IMG/VR virus record: IMGVR_UViG_3300040801_001703
Location: 1 to 33,909 of that record
Strand: one strand, 5' to 3'
Length of the DNA: 33,909 nt
Source: a virus
Shown: in pieces, positions 6,313 to 14,719 of the stretch
Layout of the letters: each line of letters starts with the position of its first letter
Position numbering within the stretch: the first letter of the stretch is position 1
Notes under the pieces: model-generated
Told to the model about the DNA's origin: nothing
Database searches by the model: none
The model's input: only the letters and a program-made list of their open reading frames with translations
Position numbers and translations under genes: made by a program

Positions 6313-9300
6313 ATGAGCCGACTCACGAGGGCGCTCGACGGCCTGAAGCAGGCGCAGGCGCAGCAGGCGCGGCGTGCGGCCGGGGCGCAGGCCTTCGACA
6401 CCTACCCGCTCGCGCCGGCGGAAGTGCCATGGGACGAGGACCGACTTCTCGTCAGCACCCGAGTGCCGCGGGGGAAGCAGGACGGGGTCGAGTACCGCGG
6501 CGGGGCCCCCAGCGATGGCGAGCGCCTGATCGTCGGCGTCGACGCACTCCGTCAGCCCGGCGGCGAGAAGGCCCTCGCGCAGAACGCGAACGTGCTCGCT
6601 ACGGACACGCTGGGCCTGCCTCGGAACCGCTACCGCAACCCGGACGCGCGCATCGCGGAGACGATCGATCAGGTCGCCCAGCAACTGGTGCGCCTGTACA
6701 GCGCGGTGCCGGAGAATGTCCGCGGCCGCACGCGGCAGTGGTACAGGGGCGCGAACCGATTCGCGAACGAGCAGGCTCGGCGCTTCAACAGGCCCCCGCA
6801 CGAGATGGCGGGCGTGCTCGCCGCGCTGTCGCCGCAGAAGGACTGGTTCCAGAACGCGGATCTCGCACGGCGCCTCGTCGAGATCAACGACCTGCACATG
6901 GACACCGTGGTCTCGCCCGAGATGGTCGCGAAGCTGCGGGACACCATCCAGAACGCGACAGTCCCGAAGGGCCGAAAGCGTCCGACTGAGATCGGCGGCG
7001 TGAGCCCGGAGCAGCTGGAGGCTTCGATCGGTACGCCGATGCGCGAGCTGCCCGCCGACCAGCAGGCCGTCGCGGTCCGCATGTTCGACGAGATGAACAA
7101 CCCGCGCGAGTATCCCGAGGTGACGCCCGAGGGCGACGTGATCGGCCTCGCCCGCGCAGGCGGCGGGAATGGCGAGCCGAAGAAGATCGCGTGGGGCTCC
7201 ATCGGCGAGATCCGCAAGGCGCTCTCGATCCTGCAGGACAGCAGTCCGGAAAACGTCAGCCGGCAGCTCGGGGGCGCGCACAAGGTCCGGAACTTCTACA
7301 ACAACATCCTCGATCCCGACGACCCCTTCAGCGTCACCATCGACACGCACGCAGTCGCGGCGGCTTTCCTGCAGCCGCTGAGCGGCAAGGCGACGGACGT
7401 GAAACGGAACCTATCCGGTGGTGATGGCTCCGGCTCCTCCGGGCCGCTCGGCCTGACGGGCACCTACCCGATCCTCGCGGACGCCTACCGGGTCGCGGCG
7501 GATGCCGTGGGCGTCTCCCCTCGCGAGATGCAGTCCATCACATGGGAAGCGATTCGCGGCGCGTTCCCCGACCACCTGAAGCGGAACAAGAAGTTCCTGA
7601 CCGCGGCCGGGCAGCTGGCGAAGGACCTGAAAGCGGGCCGCATGACGCCGGACGAGTACTTCGATGCGATCGCGGAGCTGTCGATCTCGAACGGAGGCAC
7701 GTTCTCGCCGATGTGGAGCGAGATGCGCGGCGCGATGCCGGGCGTGGCGCTCGCAGGCCTCATGACCGCCGCGATGCTGCCGGAAGATGCGGAAGCGTCG
7801 CCATTGCGGCGACTGCTGATGCCCGACGAGGATCTGCTGTACCGCGGCTCGACCACGTCGCTCGCCGATGAGCTTCAGCAGCTGGACGAGCTCGGCAATC
7901 AGCGCTCCCTGTTCTTCACGAACAGCCCGCACTACGCGAGCTACTACGCGGCCGGCGAAGCCACGGGGAGCCCGATCTCGTTCGACCCGGAGCGGGCCCC
8001 ACTGCCCGAGCGCACGGTGGCCGAGCGTGATGCGCTCCTGAACAGCATCGGCGAGGAAGCCCGCTCCCTGTCCCTGACGGACAACGAAGTGGAGTTCCTT
8101 GCGAGCGCCCGGGAGCGTCTGTCGTCGCGGCGCGGTCCGGTTCGCGATCGGCTCACGCAGAACCCGCGCTGGCAGCAGCTGCAGCAAGAGGTCATCGACG
8201 GCAACAATCCTGAGGAGTGGCTGGCGCGGACCATCGGCCTCGTCGGAGACCAGCAGATCCGAGAGAAGCCGGAGATCGCCGACCGGCTGAGGCGGCACTA
8301 CGAGCAGCTCAAGAGTCGCGACAACGCGGCCCGCTACGAAGAGATCCGGCAGATCGAGGATGCGGCGAAGCGCGAGGTCGCGGCGGAACTCGGCATCGAC
8401 CCCGCCTACTTCGAGATGGAGAACGCGCTCGATCGGCAGGGTGAGCTGTTCAACCGAGGCATGGGCGTTCCGCGGTACGCGGGCGCCCCTCAGGTCACCC
8501 CCGCTGGCGTCCGCACTGGCCGCACCCGCTGGACCGATGTCGAGACCGACATGGAGATGGCCGAGGGTGACCCGGAGTACCAGCAGCGGCTGCGCGACGA
8601 GGGCGTCGACACGCTCGCATGGAGCCCCGAGGGCCCCGGAGAGGTCGAGGGCACCCGCAACGCACCGTACGGCACCGAGCAGCTGCTGCTGCGCCCCGAC
8701 CGGCAGGTCCGGCCGATCTTCGACCCGGCAAGGCTCGCAGGCGTAGGGGGCGCAGCGGTAGGTGCCGGGATGCTCGCGCCGGAGGAGGCCGAAGCGGGAG
8801 TCGTTTCTTCCGCGCTCCGCGCGTCTCGCGGGCGCCCCGACGTGAACTCGGACACCGGCGAGCAGGCTCAGCCCGCTCTTGATATGTCCGACGCCGCGCG
8901 CATGGAGCGTGCGCGGGAGATGGGGTTTGAATACACGCGCGTGACGCGCGGCGCAGACTCTCCGCTGCAGCCGGGCAGCGAGGCGACGTGGGCGATGTTT
9001 GAGCGCAACCCCGACATCGAATACGGGGTTGACCGCCTGTCTTCGTACGGAGAACACGGCTGGCTGTCGCGTGCCGATGACGCGGTAGACGTGGAAGACA
9101 TACAGGCCGACATCGTGCGGTCCTTGCGCCGGCGCGGCCTGCAGGAAGAGTACCAAGCAACGGCTGCGAGCTTGGCGCGAGACGCTGCGCCAACGGACAT
9201 CGTTAATTCTGCGGGGCTCTGGGACTCTCCAGACTTGGTTCAGGCAGTCTACGAGGACGTGCTGGAGCCTCGCGGAATCAGTGCGGTTCGCACGCCGAAC

Positions 9301-11259
9301 GGACTTGTCCGGTTCCCTGACGATTACGGTGAATTCGCGAACACGCGCTCCGTCAACGCCGCCTTCGACCCCGCCGAGCGCGACAGCAGCGACCTTCTCG
9401 CAGGCGTGGGTGGGGCCGCAGTAGGCGCGGGCATTCTGGGCGCCGGCATGGCGCCGGAGGAGGCCGAAGCGGGAGTCGTTCCTTCCGTGCTCCGCGCTGT
9501 CGACACAACCGTTGACGCGGCGGAGGCTGCCGGCAAGGGTGCTGCTACACTTCTGGGGTCCGAAGGGCGCGCGTTCCGCACGCTCGAAAACGAGACGCTG
9601 GCGAGGGTCTACGATGAGCTCCGAGCACAAGGGCCAACGACCGGAGAGCGGGTCTTCGACGAAGTCGAGATCGGAGACGCCGACGGACTCCGAAGTCGAG
9701 GAGCTACTCCAGCTGCACGGTTTCGACTCCCCGAGCCGTATCAGGAGAGCGTTGCGCGAATCGGCCGAGCGTCGCCGGACCTGATCGAGATCTCCCCGGA
9801 CGATGCCGGGGCGCGGGTGTTCGCCGAATCGATCACCGCAGCGAAGGACGCGAATCGCTTCGGCGCCAGCGTCTACGTCTATCCCACCGACGAGTACAAG
9901 GGCATGCGCCTGTTCCTCACCGAGGACGGCGCGGCCGGCTACGCCCTGAAGCCGGATGGCGACATCGTCTCCGCATTCTCGGACGGCACGCACAAGGGCG
10001 TCGCTCAGAACATCCTGCTCCACGGCGTCGAGAACGGCGGCAAGAAGCTCGACGCCTTCGACACCGTCCTTCCCGAGATGTACTCGCAGATGGGCTTCGA
10101 TGAAGCCGCCCGCCTGCGCTGGGACGATGACGAGGCGCCTCCGGACTGGGACAAGGGGACCTTCGGTCGCTTCAACGATGGCGAGCCGGACGTGTCCTTC
10201 ATGGGGTACAGCGAAGCTCCGGCGCGCCCAGTCGAGCCGCGATACGTCGACGACTACGGGCAGGCCATGGACGCGCAGGAGGCAATGCTCCGCGCGCCTC
10301 GCGGGCGCACCGACGTGAACTGGGCGACCGGCGAGCAGGCTCAGCGGTGGACCCGCTCGCAGCTCGAACAGGGCAACTACGTGCTCGTGAATGTCCCGAC
10401 GGAGGAGCTGATCGAACGCGGGATGTCCGGGACCTTCGACGTGCGGAACCCGGAGAATCAGATCGGGGACCGCCTCTCGAAAGCGCGAGCCCGGATGGAG
10501 CGGGGCATGCCCATGGATCCGCCGGTGGTCGGCCTGACGCGCGACGGCATCGCCTTCGACGACGGCCGCCACCGCGCGCTGGCGGCGCTGGAGCTGGGGC
10601 AGGACACCATCCCCGTCATGGTCCCGCGTGACGATGCAGATCGGTTTCTCGCCCGCGTGCCGGACTCCTACCGGCGGCCTGCCGGAGAGGATCCGGGCGT
10701 CGGCGCCGCGCTCGACGAGTGGAACGCCGGCGGTGGTCAGGCGGGCGCAGTGCGCGGACCCGAGCTGGGCGCGATGGCGGGCCTCGCCGCCGCGGCACAG
10801 CAGTTCGCAGACATGCGAGGCGAGAAGGAGGGCTCGACGTGGCGGAGCTACATCGGCCGGATGCAGGACATGGGGACGAAGACGTTCGGAGCCGCGGAGA
10901 TGGCGGGGCACATCGGGTCCGGAATGATCGCGGACGCCGTGGGCGGCCTCGGTGGCATCGCCGAGCTGGTTTCCGGGTCGAGCGCCGCTGAGGCCGCTCG
11001 CCGCGTCGAGGACACGCAGAGCGCGATGATGCCTCGTGGCATGAGTCCGGCCGGGCAGGAGATCGGCATGGAGCTGCTGGGCGCGCTGGAAAAGGGCGGG
11101 CAGTACGCTCGCCGCGAGCACCCTGTGGCGACCAGCTACGTCGAGAATGTGCCCGGCTACTGGCGGGATCGCGTGGTGCCGGCGCTTCAGGAGCAGTTCG
11201 GGGCGGAGAGGGGGTCCGCGATCGCCGCCGCCCTGCGTACTGCGTCCGAGGCGTTCTGA
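6313..11259 (+). CDS. Large polyvalent protein: DUF7178-like, two ART-like, GNAT-like and ParB-like domains
   Basis: A 1648-residue modular protein with GGAGG eight bases before its ATG. Residues about 120-360 resemble a DUF7178-type region of phage polyvalent proteins (AALSPQKDWFQNADLA, then TIDTHAVAAAFLQPLS). An ADP-ribosyltransferase-like module runs from LLYRGSTTS (508-516) and FFTNSPHYASYYA to RPIFDPARLAG (about 820). A second ART-like module spans about 870-1020 (EYTRVTRG to SVNAAFDPAE). A GNAT-like module covers about 1170-1300 (GAAGYALKPDGDIVSAFSDG, GGKKLDAFDTVLPEMY). A ParB-like module covers about 1355-1446 (DDGRHRALAALELG). Gly-rich hydrophobic linkers ending in PEDAEA or PEEAEAG separate modules. 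Known polyvalent proteins are injected with phage DNA and act on host factors; that role is inferred, supported by its place between portal and scaffold. Domain calls are from motif memory. Confidence 0.75.
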   Translation: MSRLTRALDGLKQAQAQQARRAAGAQAFDTYPLAPAEVPWDEDRLLVSTRVPRGKQDGVEYRGGAPSDGERLIVGVDALRQPGGEKALAQNANVLATDTLGLPRNRYRNPDARIAETIDQVAQQLVRLYSAVPENVRGRTRQWYRGANRFANEQARRFNRPPHEMAGVLAALSPQKDWFQNADLARRLVEINDLHMDTVVSPEMVAKLRDTIQNATVPKGRKRPTEIGGVSPEQLEASIGTPMRELPADQQAVAVRMFDEMNNPREYPEVTPEGDVIGLARAGGGNGEPKKIAWGSIGEIRKALSILQDSSPENVSRQLGGAHKVRNFYNNILDPDDPFSVTIDTHAVAAAFLQPLSGKATDVKRNLSGGDGSGSSGPLGLTGTYPILADAYRVAADAVGVSPREMQSITWEAIRGAFPDHLKRNKKFLTAAGQLAKDLKAGRMTPDEYFDAIAELSISNGGTFSPMWSEMRGAMPGVALAGLMTAAMLPEDAEASPLRRLLMPDEDLLYRGSTTSLADELQQLDELGNQRSLFFTNSPHYASYYAAGEATGSPISFDPERAPLPERTVAERDALLNSIGEEARSLSLTDNEVEFLASARERLSSRRGPVRDRLTQNPRWQQLQQEVIDGNNPEEWLARTIGLVGDQQIREKPEIADRLRRHYEQLKSRDNAARYEEIRQIEDAAKREVAAELGIDPAYFEMENALDRQGELFNRGMGVPRYAGAPQVTPAGVRTGRTRWTDVETDMEMAEGDPEYQQRLRDEGVDTLAWSPEGPGEVEGTRNAPYGTEQLLLRPDRQVRPIFDPARLAGVGGAAVGAGMLAPEEAEAGVVSSALRASRGRPDVNSDTGEQAQPALDMSDAARMERAREMGFEYTRVTRGADSPLQPGSEATWAMFERNPDIEYGVDRLSSYGEHGWLSRADDAVDVEDIQADIVRSLRRRGLQEEYQATAASLARDAAPTDIVNSAGLWDSPDLVQAVYEDVLEPRGISAVRTPNGLVRFPDDYGEFANTRSVNAAFDPAERDSSDLLAGVGGAAVGAGILGAGMAPEEAEAGVVPSVLRAVDTTVDAAEAAGKGAATLLGSEGRAFRTLENETLARVYDELRAQGPTTGERVFDEVEIGDADGLRSRGATPAARFRLPEPYQESVARIGRASPDLIEISPDDAGARVFAESITAAKDANRFGASVYVYPTDEYKGMRLFLTEDGAAGYALKPDGDIVSAFSDGTHKGVAQNILLHGVENGGKKLDAFDTVLPEMYSQMGFDEAARLRWDDDEAPPDWDKGTFGRFNDGEPDVSFMGYSEAPARPVEPRYVDDYGQAMDAQEAMLRAPRGRTDVNWATGEQAQRWTRSQLEQGNYVLVNVPTEELIERGMSGTFDVRNPENQIGDRLSKARARMERGMPMDPPVVGLTRDGIAFDDGRHRALAALELGQDTIPVMVPRDDADRFLARVPDSYRRPAGEDPGVGAALDEWNAGGGQAGAVRGPELGAMAGLAAAAQQFADMRGEKEGSTWRSYIGRMQDMGTKTFGAAEMAGHIGSGMIADAVGGLGGIAELVSGSSAAEAARRVEDTQSAMMPRGMSPAGQEIGMELLGALEKGGQYARREHPVATSYVENVPGYWRDRVVPALQEQFGAERGSAIAAALRTASEAF
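8776..8871 (+). repeat. Polyvalent-protein linker, composite copy (A+B)
   Basis: This in-gene stretch encodes APEEAEAGVVSSALRASRGR followed by PDVNSDTGEQAQ. Its first part (A, 8776-8822) recurs at 9451-9497 with 45 of 47 bases identical; its second part (B, 8814-8871) recurs at 10287-10344 with 53 of 58 identical. Both spacings (675 and 1473 bases) are multiples of three, so the reading frame is kept. Confidence 0.85.
9451..9497 (+). repeat. Polyvalent-protein linker, copy of part A
   Basis: Matches 8776-8822 at 45 of 47 positions and encodes the PEEAEAG end of a Gly-rich hydrophobic segment after the second ART-like module. At protein level the similarity starts earlier, at the AGVGGAAVGAG part in both places. 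Confidence 0.85.
10287..10344 (+). repeat. Polyvalent-protein linker, copy of part B
   Basis: Matches 8814-8871 at 53 of 58 positions and encodes RAPRGRTDVN then ATGEQAQ between the GNAT-like and ParB-like modules. Copies of A and B, adjacent in the composite copy, are here separated by the GNAT-like module. Confidence 0.8.
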
Positions 11260-11268
11260 TGGCAGAAT
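11260..11268 (+). promoter_or_regulatory. Extended -10-like element before the gene at 11299
   Basis: TGG then CAGAAT (TGn plus a -10 matching four of six) lies in the 39-base gap after the polyvalent gene. It shares AGAATCCG and a following ACA with the portal promoter, and both lie about 30 bases before the downstream start codon. No good -35 is visible, so activity is uncertain. Confidence 0.3.
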
Positions 11269-11298
11269 CCGCAACAGATCAATGAGTAGAGCGCGCGA

Positions 11299-11658
11299 AT
11301 GACCACGTTCGTGTTCCAGCAGAACGGCACGAAGGTCGCAGTCGACGGGGAGCAGGCGCGGCTGGTGGAGCGTCTGAATGGCGGTCGCCGGCTGGTGCAG
11401 GCGACGCTTACCGCCGCGGCCCGGACCTACCTCGAAGCCGTCGCTGCGGCGCAGGCCGCCGCCGAGGAGGCCGTTCGCATGGATCAGGTCACCATCGAGG
11501 CGCTCTCCATCGAAGCGCGCAAGCGAGACGCGGAGCGCATCCCCTTCGTCGTCCGCCGCGGGGCCGCCTCGATCGAAGTCTCTCTGGACATGCTGTCCGT
11601 GGAGCCCGTAGACGGGCGGCGATCGATCGTCATCGACCTGCCGACAGGAGGCGCCTGA
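11299..11658 (+). CDS. Hypothetical protein, 119 aa
   Basis: Three parts are visible: a beta-like start (TTFVFQQNGTKVAVDGEQAR), an Ala/Glu-rich helix (about 36-75, including YLEAVAAAQAAAEEAVRM) and a beta-like end (RIPFVVRRGAASIEVSLDML, RRSIVIDLP). No family recognised. It follows a 39-base gap with a promoter-like element and has only a weak ribosome site (GAG-rich). It sits between the polyvalent gene and the scaffold gene, so a role in head assembly is possible. Its stop overlaps the next start as TGATG. Confidence 0.65.
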   Translation: MTTFVFQQNGTKVAVDGEQARLVERLNGGRRLVQATLTAAARTYLEAVAAAQAAAEEAVRMDQVTIEALSIEARKRDAERIPFVVRRGAASIEVSLDMLSVEPVDGRRSIVIDLPTGGA

Positions 11659-11948
11659 TGTCCCGACGCAGCGATGATCCCGAGCGGTTCCGGGCGTGGC
11701 TCAACGATCCCGTCACGAAGGAAGTCTTCGACGCGGCGCGCGAGACGCTCGTCCAGAGCATGGAGGCGCCCACGGCGCCGGGCGATGAGGAGGCGACCGA
11801 CCGTGTGCTCGACCTCGCCACGCGGCTGCAGGTGCTGGCGTGGATCCGCCGCATCGCCACCGTCGCCACGAATCGAGAGCAGCTCGCCGCCGGCATCGCT
11901 GCTCGCCAGATGCCTGATGCCGAACCCCGCGCAGGAGAGCCGCACTGA
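11658..11948 (+). CDS. Hypothetical helical protein, 96 aa
   Basis: AGGAGG lies six bases before the ATG, one of the strongest ribosome sites in the window. The protein is predicted mostly helical (FRAWLNDPVTKEVFDAARET, DRVLDLATRLQVLAWIRRI) with a disordered end. Small helical proteins upstream of the scaffold gene are common in podovirus head modules, but I cannot name a family. The stop overlaps the scaffold gene start as TGATG. Confidence 0.65.
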   Translation: MSRRSDDPERFRAWLNDPVTKEVFDAARETLVQSMEAPTAPGDEEATDRVLDLATRLQVLAWIRRIATVATNREQLAAGIAARQMPDAEPRAGEPH

Positions 11949-13054
11949 TGGCTGAAGCAGCCCGAGACGGATCCGTTGAGGAAGCCGCCGCCCGCATCGA
12001 GGCGGCGATGGACGAACAAGAGCAACACGAGGCCGAGGCGCTCGACGACGACGCGCCCGCCGACGAAGAGCAGGAAGAACTCGCCGCCGAAGAAGGCGAC
12101 GAGGAGACGACCGCCGACGACGAAGGCACCGAGGATGACCCCGACGAGGAGTCCGAAGAGGCCGACGACGAAGGCGAGGAGGAGGCCGAAGAAGAGACGG
12201 AGCCTTCCAACGAGGAGCCCATCGAGTCGTTCGCCGAGCTCGCCGCCGCGCTGGAGTCGGATCCCGAGGATCTGATGACCCAGCTCAAGGTGAGCGTGAA
12301 GGTGGCGGGCGAAGAGCAGGAGGTCACCCTCAAGGAAGCACTCTCCGGGTATCAGAGAGAGGCCGACTACGTTCGGAAGACGCAGGCTGTCTCCGAGCAG
12401 AAGCGCGCGTACGAAGAGCGCGCATCGAACGTCGCGCGCGCGATGCAGGTCGCCCAGCAGATCAGCAAGGCCGTCCACGAGCAGACGATGAAGACGCTCG
12501 CCGGCGAGCTGAACTCGGACGAGATGCAGGCGCTCATGAAGAGCAACCCGGCGCAGTACGTGATCCGCCGGGATGCGATTCGCGAGCGGGCTGCGAACCT
12601 TCAGCGCGTGCAACAGGCCGCGGTCCAGCACTACGAGCAGACCGAGAAGCAGCAGCAGGCCCAGTTTCAGGAAGACTTCGAGGCGTATCGCAACGAAGAA
12701 CTCGCACTCCTGCAGGAAACCGTGCCGGACTGGGGCGAAGCCTCGAAGTCCTCGGTGCGCGAGATCCTGCGCGAGGTAGGGTTCGGCGATGACGAGATCG
12801 GCTCCGTGGTCGACCACCGCTGGGTGCGTCTCGCCCTGATGGCAGCGAAGTCGTCGAAGGCCACCGAGGAGTCCGCGCCCCCGAAGGGCGTCAAGGCTCC
12901 GAAGGCGAAGCCGCCGAAGGCTCTGAAGCCGGGCAAGGAAGGGCAGGCGCGTCGACCGTCCCGCAGGCAGAAACAGCTGCAGGCGGCTCGGAAGAGGCTG
13001 AAGGCTTCGGGGTCGGTCTCGGATCTGGCCGCCGTGATCGAACAATCTCTCTGA
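11948..13054 (+). CDS. Scaffolding protein
   Basis: Placed directly before the major capsid gene, this 368-residue protein has the usual scaffold profile: a very acidic disordered first 95 residues, long helical segments in the middle (KTQAVSEQKRAYEERASNVA, RANLQRVQQ-type stretch, YEQTEKQQQAQFQEDFEAYR), and a basic C-terminus (KAPKAKPPKALKPGKEGQAR, then SRRQKQLQAARKRLK). Scaffolds drive capsid protein into procapsids and leave before or during packaging; the basic tail is where P22-type scaffolds touch the capsid protein. The segment LKEALSGYQREADYVRKTQ is commonly seen in scaffolds of this capsid group. No protease domain is evident. Confidence 0.8.
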   Translation: MAEAARDGSVEEAAARIEAAMDEQEQHEAEALDDDAPADEEQEELAAEEGDEETTADDEGTEDDPDEESEEADDEGEEEAEEETEPSNEEPIESFAELAAALESDPEDLMTQLKVSVKVAGEEQEVTLKEALSGYQREADYVRKTQAVSEQKRAYEERASNVARAMQVAQQISKAVHEQTMKTLAGELNSDEMQALMKSNPAQYVIRRDAIRERAANLQRVQQAAVQHYEQTEKQQQAQFQEDFEAYRNEELALLQETVPDWGEASKSSVREILREVGFGDDEIGSVVDHRWVRLALMAAKSSKATEESAPPKGVKAPKAKPPKALKPGKEGQARRPSRRQKQLQAARKRLKASGSVSDLAAVIEQSL

Positions 13055-13066
13055 GGACGACTTCTC

Positions 13067-14086
13067 ATGCCGCAACCGGCCAACGCATTCGACCGATACG
13101 ACCTCGCGACCGCGGGTGACACCGTCCGCGAGGACTTCACCGACATGATCTACGACATCTCCCCGACGGAGACGCCGTTCATCAACAACTGTGGCCGCGG
13201 CACCGCCTCCGCCACGTCGAAGGAATGGCAGATCGACGCCCTCGCGGATGCCGTGGACAACGGCTTCCACATCGACGGCGACGACTTCGCCGGCGACGCT
13301 CTCGACGACCCGGAGCGGATCGGCAACTACCTCGGCATCCTGCGGAAAGACATCGTGGTCACCCGCCGGGCGAACAAGGTGAACACCGCGGGCTTCCGCA
13401 AGGCGCTCGCCTTCCAGATCGCGAAGAAGGGCAAGGAGCTGAAGCGCGACATGGAGGCGACGCTGCTCGCCAACAACGCGGCCCTCGCGGGCGACTCGAC
13501 GACCCCTCCGCAGTTCGCCGGCGTCCCGGCGTGGCTGAAGACCAACACGTCTCGTGGCGGTACGGGCGCGGATCCGGCCCTGTCCAACACGACCTACGGC
13601 TTCCCGACCACGGCCGCCACCGACGGCACCGACCGGGCGCTCGACGAGTCGATCATCTCGGGCCTCTACGAGGACATCTACATCGCCGGGGGCAACCCGA
13701 AGGTGCTGATGGCCGGGCCGCGCGCGAAGGCGAAGTTCAGCCGCTACATGTTCGGCAGCGACGCCCGCGTCGCGACCCCGTATCAGGATCACGGGGCCAA
13801 CAAGAAGAACGGCCTGACGGTCGTCGGCGCGGTCGACGTGTACGTCGGCGACTACGGTGTCTACGAGCTGGTCCCGAACCGTTTCCAGCGCGAGGACGAC
13901 TTCTTCATCCTCGACATGGACTACTGGTCCGTGGACTACCTCGACGGCATGATCACTCAGGAGATCGCGAAGTCCGGCGACTCCGAGAAGCGCATGCTGC
14001 TCGTCGACTTCACGCTCTGCTCCAAGAACGAGGCCGCCAGCGGCGTCTTCGCGGACGTGGACGAGACGCTGGACATGGTCGCCTGA
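13067..14086 (+). CDS. Major capsid protein (SU10/DUF5309 type)
   Basis: The 339-residue protein is recognised by its start, NAFDRYDLATAGDTVREDFT then MIYDISPTETPFINNCGR, and by VTRRANKVNTAGFRKALAFQ, KELKRDMEATLLANNAA, the QFAGVPAWL segment, NPKVLMAGPRAKAKFS and YVGDYGVYELVPNRF. These fit the DUF5309/SU10 major head protein group, with the HK97 fold. It forms the shell of the capsid. The start has GAGGA about 10 bases upstream. It follows the scaffold gene by 12 bases and is followed by a very stable hairpin, which fits the need for high expression. Confidence 0.9.
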   Translation: MPQPANAFDRYDLATAGDTVREDFTDMIYDISPTETPFINNCGRGTASATSKEWQIDALADAVDNGFHIDGDDFAGDALDDPERIGNYLGILRKDIVVTRRANKVNTAGFRKALAFQIAKKGKELKRDMEATLLANNAALAGDSTTPPQFAGVPAWLKTNTSRGGTGADPALSNTTYGFPTTAATDGTDRALDESIISGLYEDIYIAGGNPKVLMAGPRAKAKFSRYMFGSDARVATPYQDHGANKKNGLTVVGAVDVYVGDYGVYELVPNRFQREDDFFILDMDYWSVDYLDGMITQEIAKSGDSEKRMLLVDFTLCSKNEAASGVFADVDETLDMVA

Positions 14087-14102
14087 TCCGGCAGCCAGCC
14101 CT

Positions 14103-14132
14103 GAGCCGGGTCGCCTTCGGGCGGCCCGGCTC
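14103..14132 (+). terminator. UUCG-capped hairpin after the capsid gene
   Basis: GAGCCGGGTCGCC (14103-14115) pairs with GGCGGCCCGGCTC (14120-14132) over 13 base pairs (one G-U) around a TTCG tetraloop. It lies 17 bases after the capsid stop and 20 bases before the next start. The downstream GTCTACCT is a poor T-tract, so it may act as a partial terminator or as a 3' stabiliser of capsid mRNA. Confidence 0.65.
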
Positions 14133-14152
14133 GTCTACCTGAAGAGGTGCCC

Positions 14153-14719
14153 ATGCACGCATTCAACGTCACCATCAAGACCATCGGCCGCACGTCGGCC
14201 ACGGCGGGCATCTTCCTGTACTGCCCGAAGCACCTGCATCGCGTCACTCGCAAGCTGGAGGTCGGCGAGGTGGTTCGGGTGTTCGAGGGCGCGCCGGGCT
14301 ACGAGGAAGTCATGGCCCAGCTCGACCGCGACGACTGCCCGCTGGAGATCACGACGAAGCCGGCCACGCGGCCGCTGATCTTCGAGGACGCCCAGACGTG
14401 CCAGTACAGCTCGCCTGCGAAGGACCGGCTGGTCATGAAGGCGTCGGAGCGCCAGCGCATCGCTGACGCGCTGGAGCGCTGCGAGGAGCAGATGCGCGCG
14501 GAGCACCTGAAGTTCGGGGCGGCCGCGGGCGCGGAGCCCGGCGAGATCCCTGTGCAGGAAGAGCAGCCGCCCGAGGCGACGCCCGGCGCGATTTCCCTCG
14601 CCGAGTCGCACGACGTGGATCTCCGCGACGTGGTCGGCTCCGGCGTCGGCGGCAAGGTCAAGGTGGCCGACGTGCGCGCCTTCGTCGAGGCTCGCGACGA
14701 GAGCGACAAGGCCGCCTGA
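14153..14719 (+). CDS. Head-region protein with C-terminal E3-binding-like domain, 188 aa
   Basis: Two parts are visible. Residues 1-130 have a beta-rich start (FNVTIKTIGRTSATAGIF) with several Cys (FLYCPKH, RDDCPLEI, DAQTCQY) and a helical stretch. Residues 147-181 (ISLAESHDVDLRDVVGSGVG, then GKVKVADVRAFVEAR) match the pattern of the peripheral subunit-binding (E3-binding) fold of 2-oxoacid dehydrogenase E2 proteins: 'xxLAxxxxVDLxxVxGxGxxGxIxxxDV'. They are joined by an acidic Pro-rich linker. AGAGG lies five bases before the ATG at 14153, so this is preferred over GTG 14147. A role as head decoration or head-completion protein is inferred from position. Confidence 0.65.
   Translation: MHAFNVTIKTIGRTSATAGIFLYCPKHLHRVTRKLEVGEVVRVFEGAPGYEEVMAQLDRDDCPLEITTKPATRPLIFEDAQTCQYSSPAKDRLVMKASERQRIADALERCEEQMRAEHLKFGAAAGAEPGEIPVQEEQPPEATPGAISLAESHDVDLRDVVGSGVGGKVKVADVRAFVEARDESDKAA

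Noticed and set aside
7411-11274. Very long minus-strand open frame opposite the polyvalent gene
   Set aside because: It mirrors the GC-rich codon positions of the plus-strand gene, has no ribosome site, and shows no family features, whereas the plus frame has several domains.
11630-13792. Minus-strand open frame opposite scaffold and capsid genes
   Set aside because: Leu/Val/Arg-rich shadow of the acidic scaffold coding sequence; no start signal.
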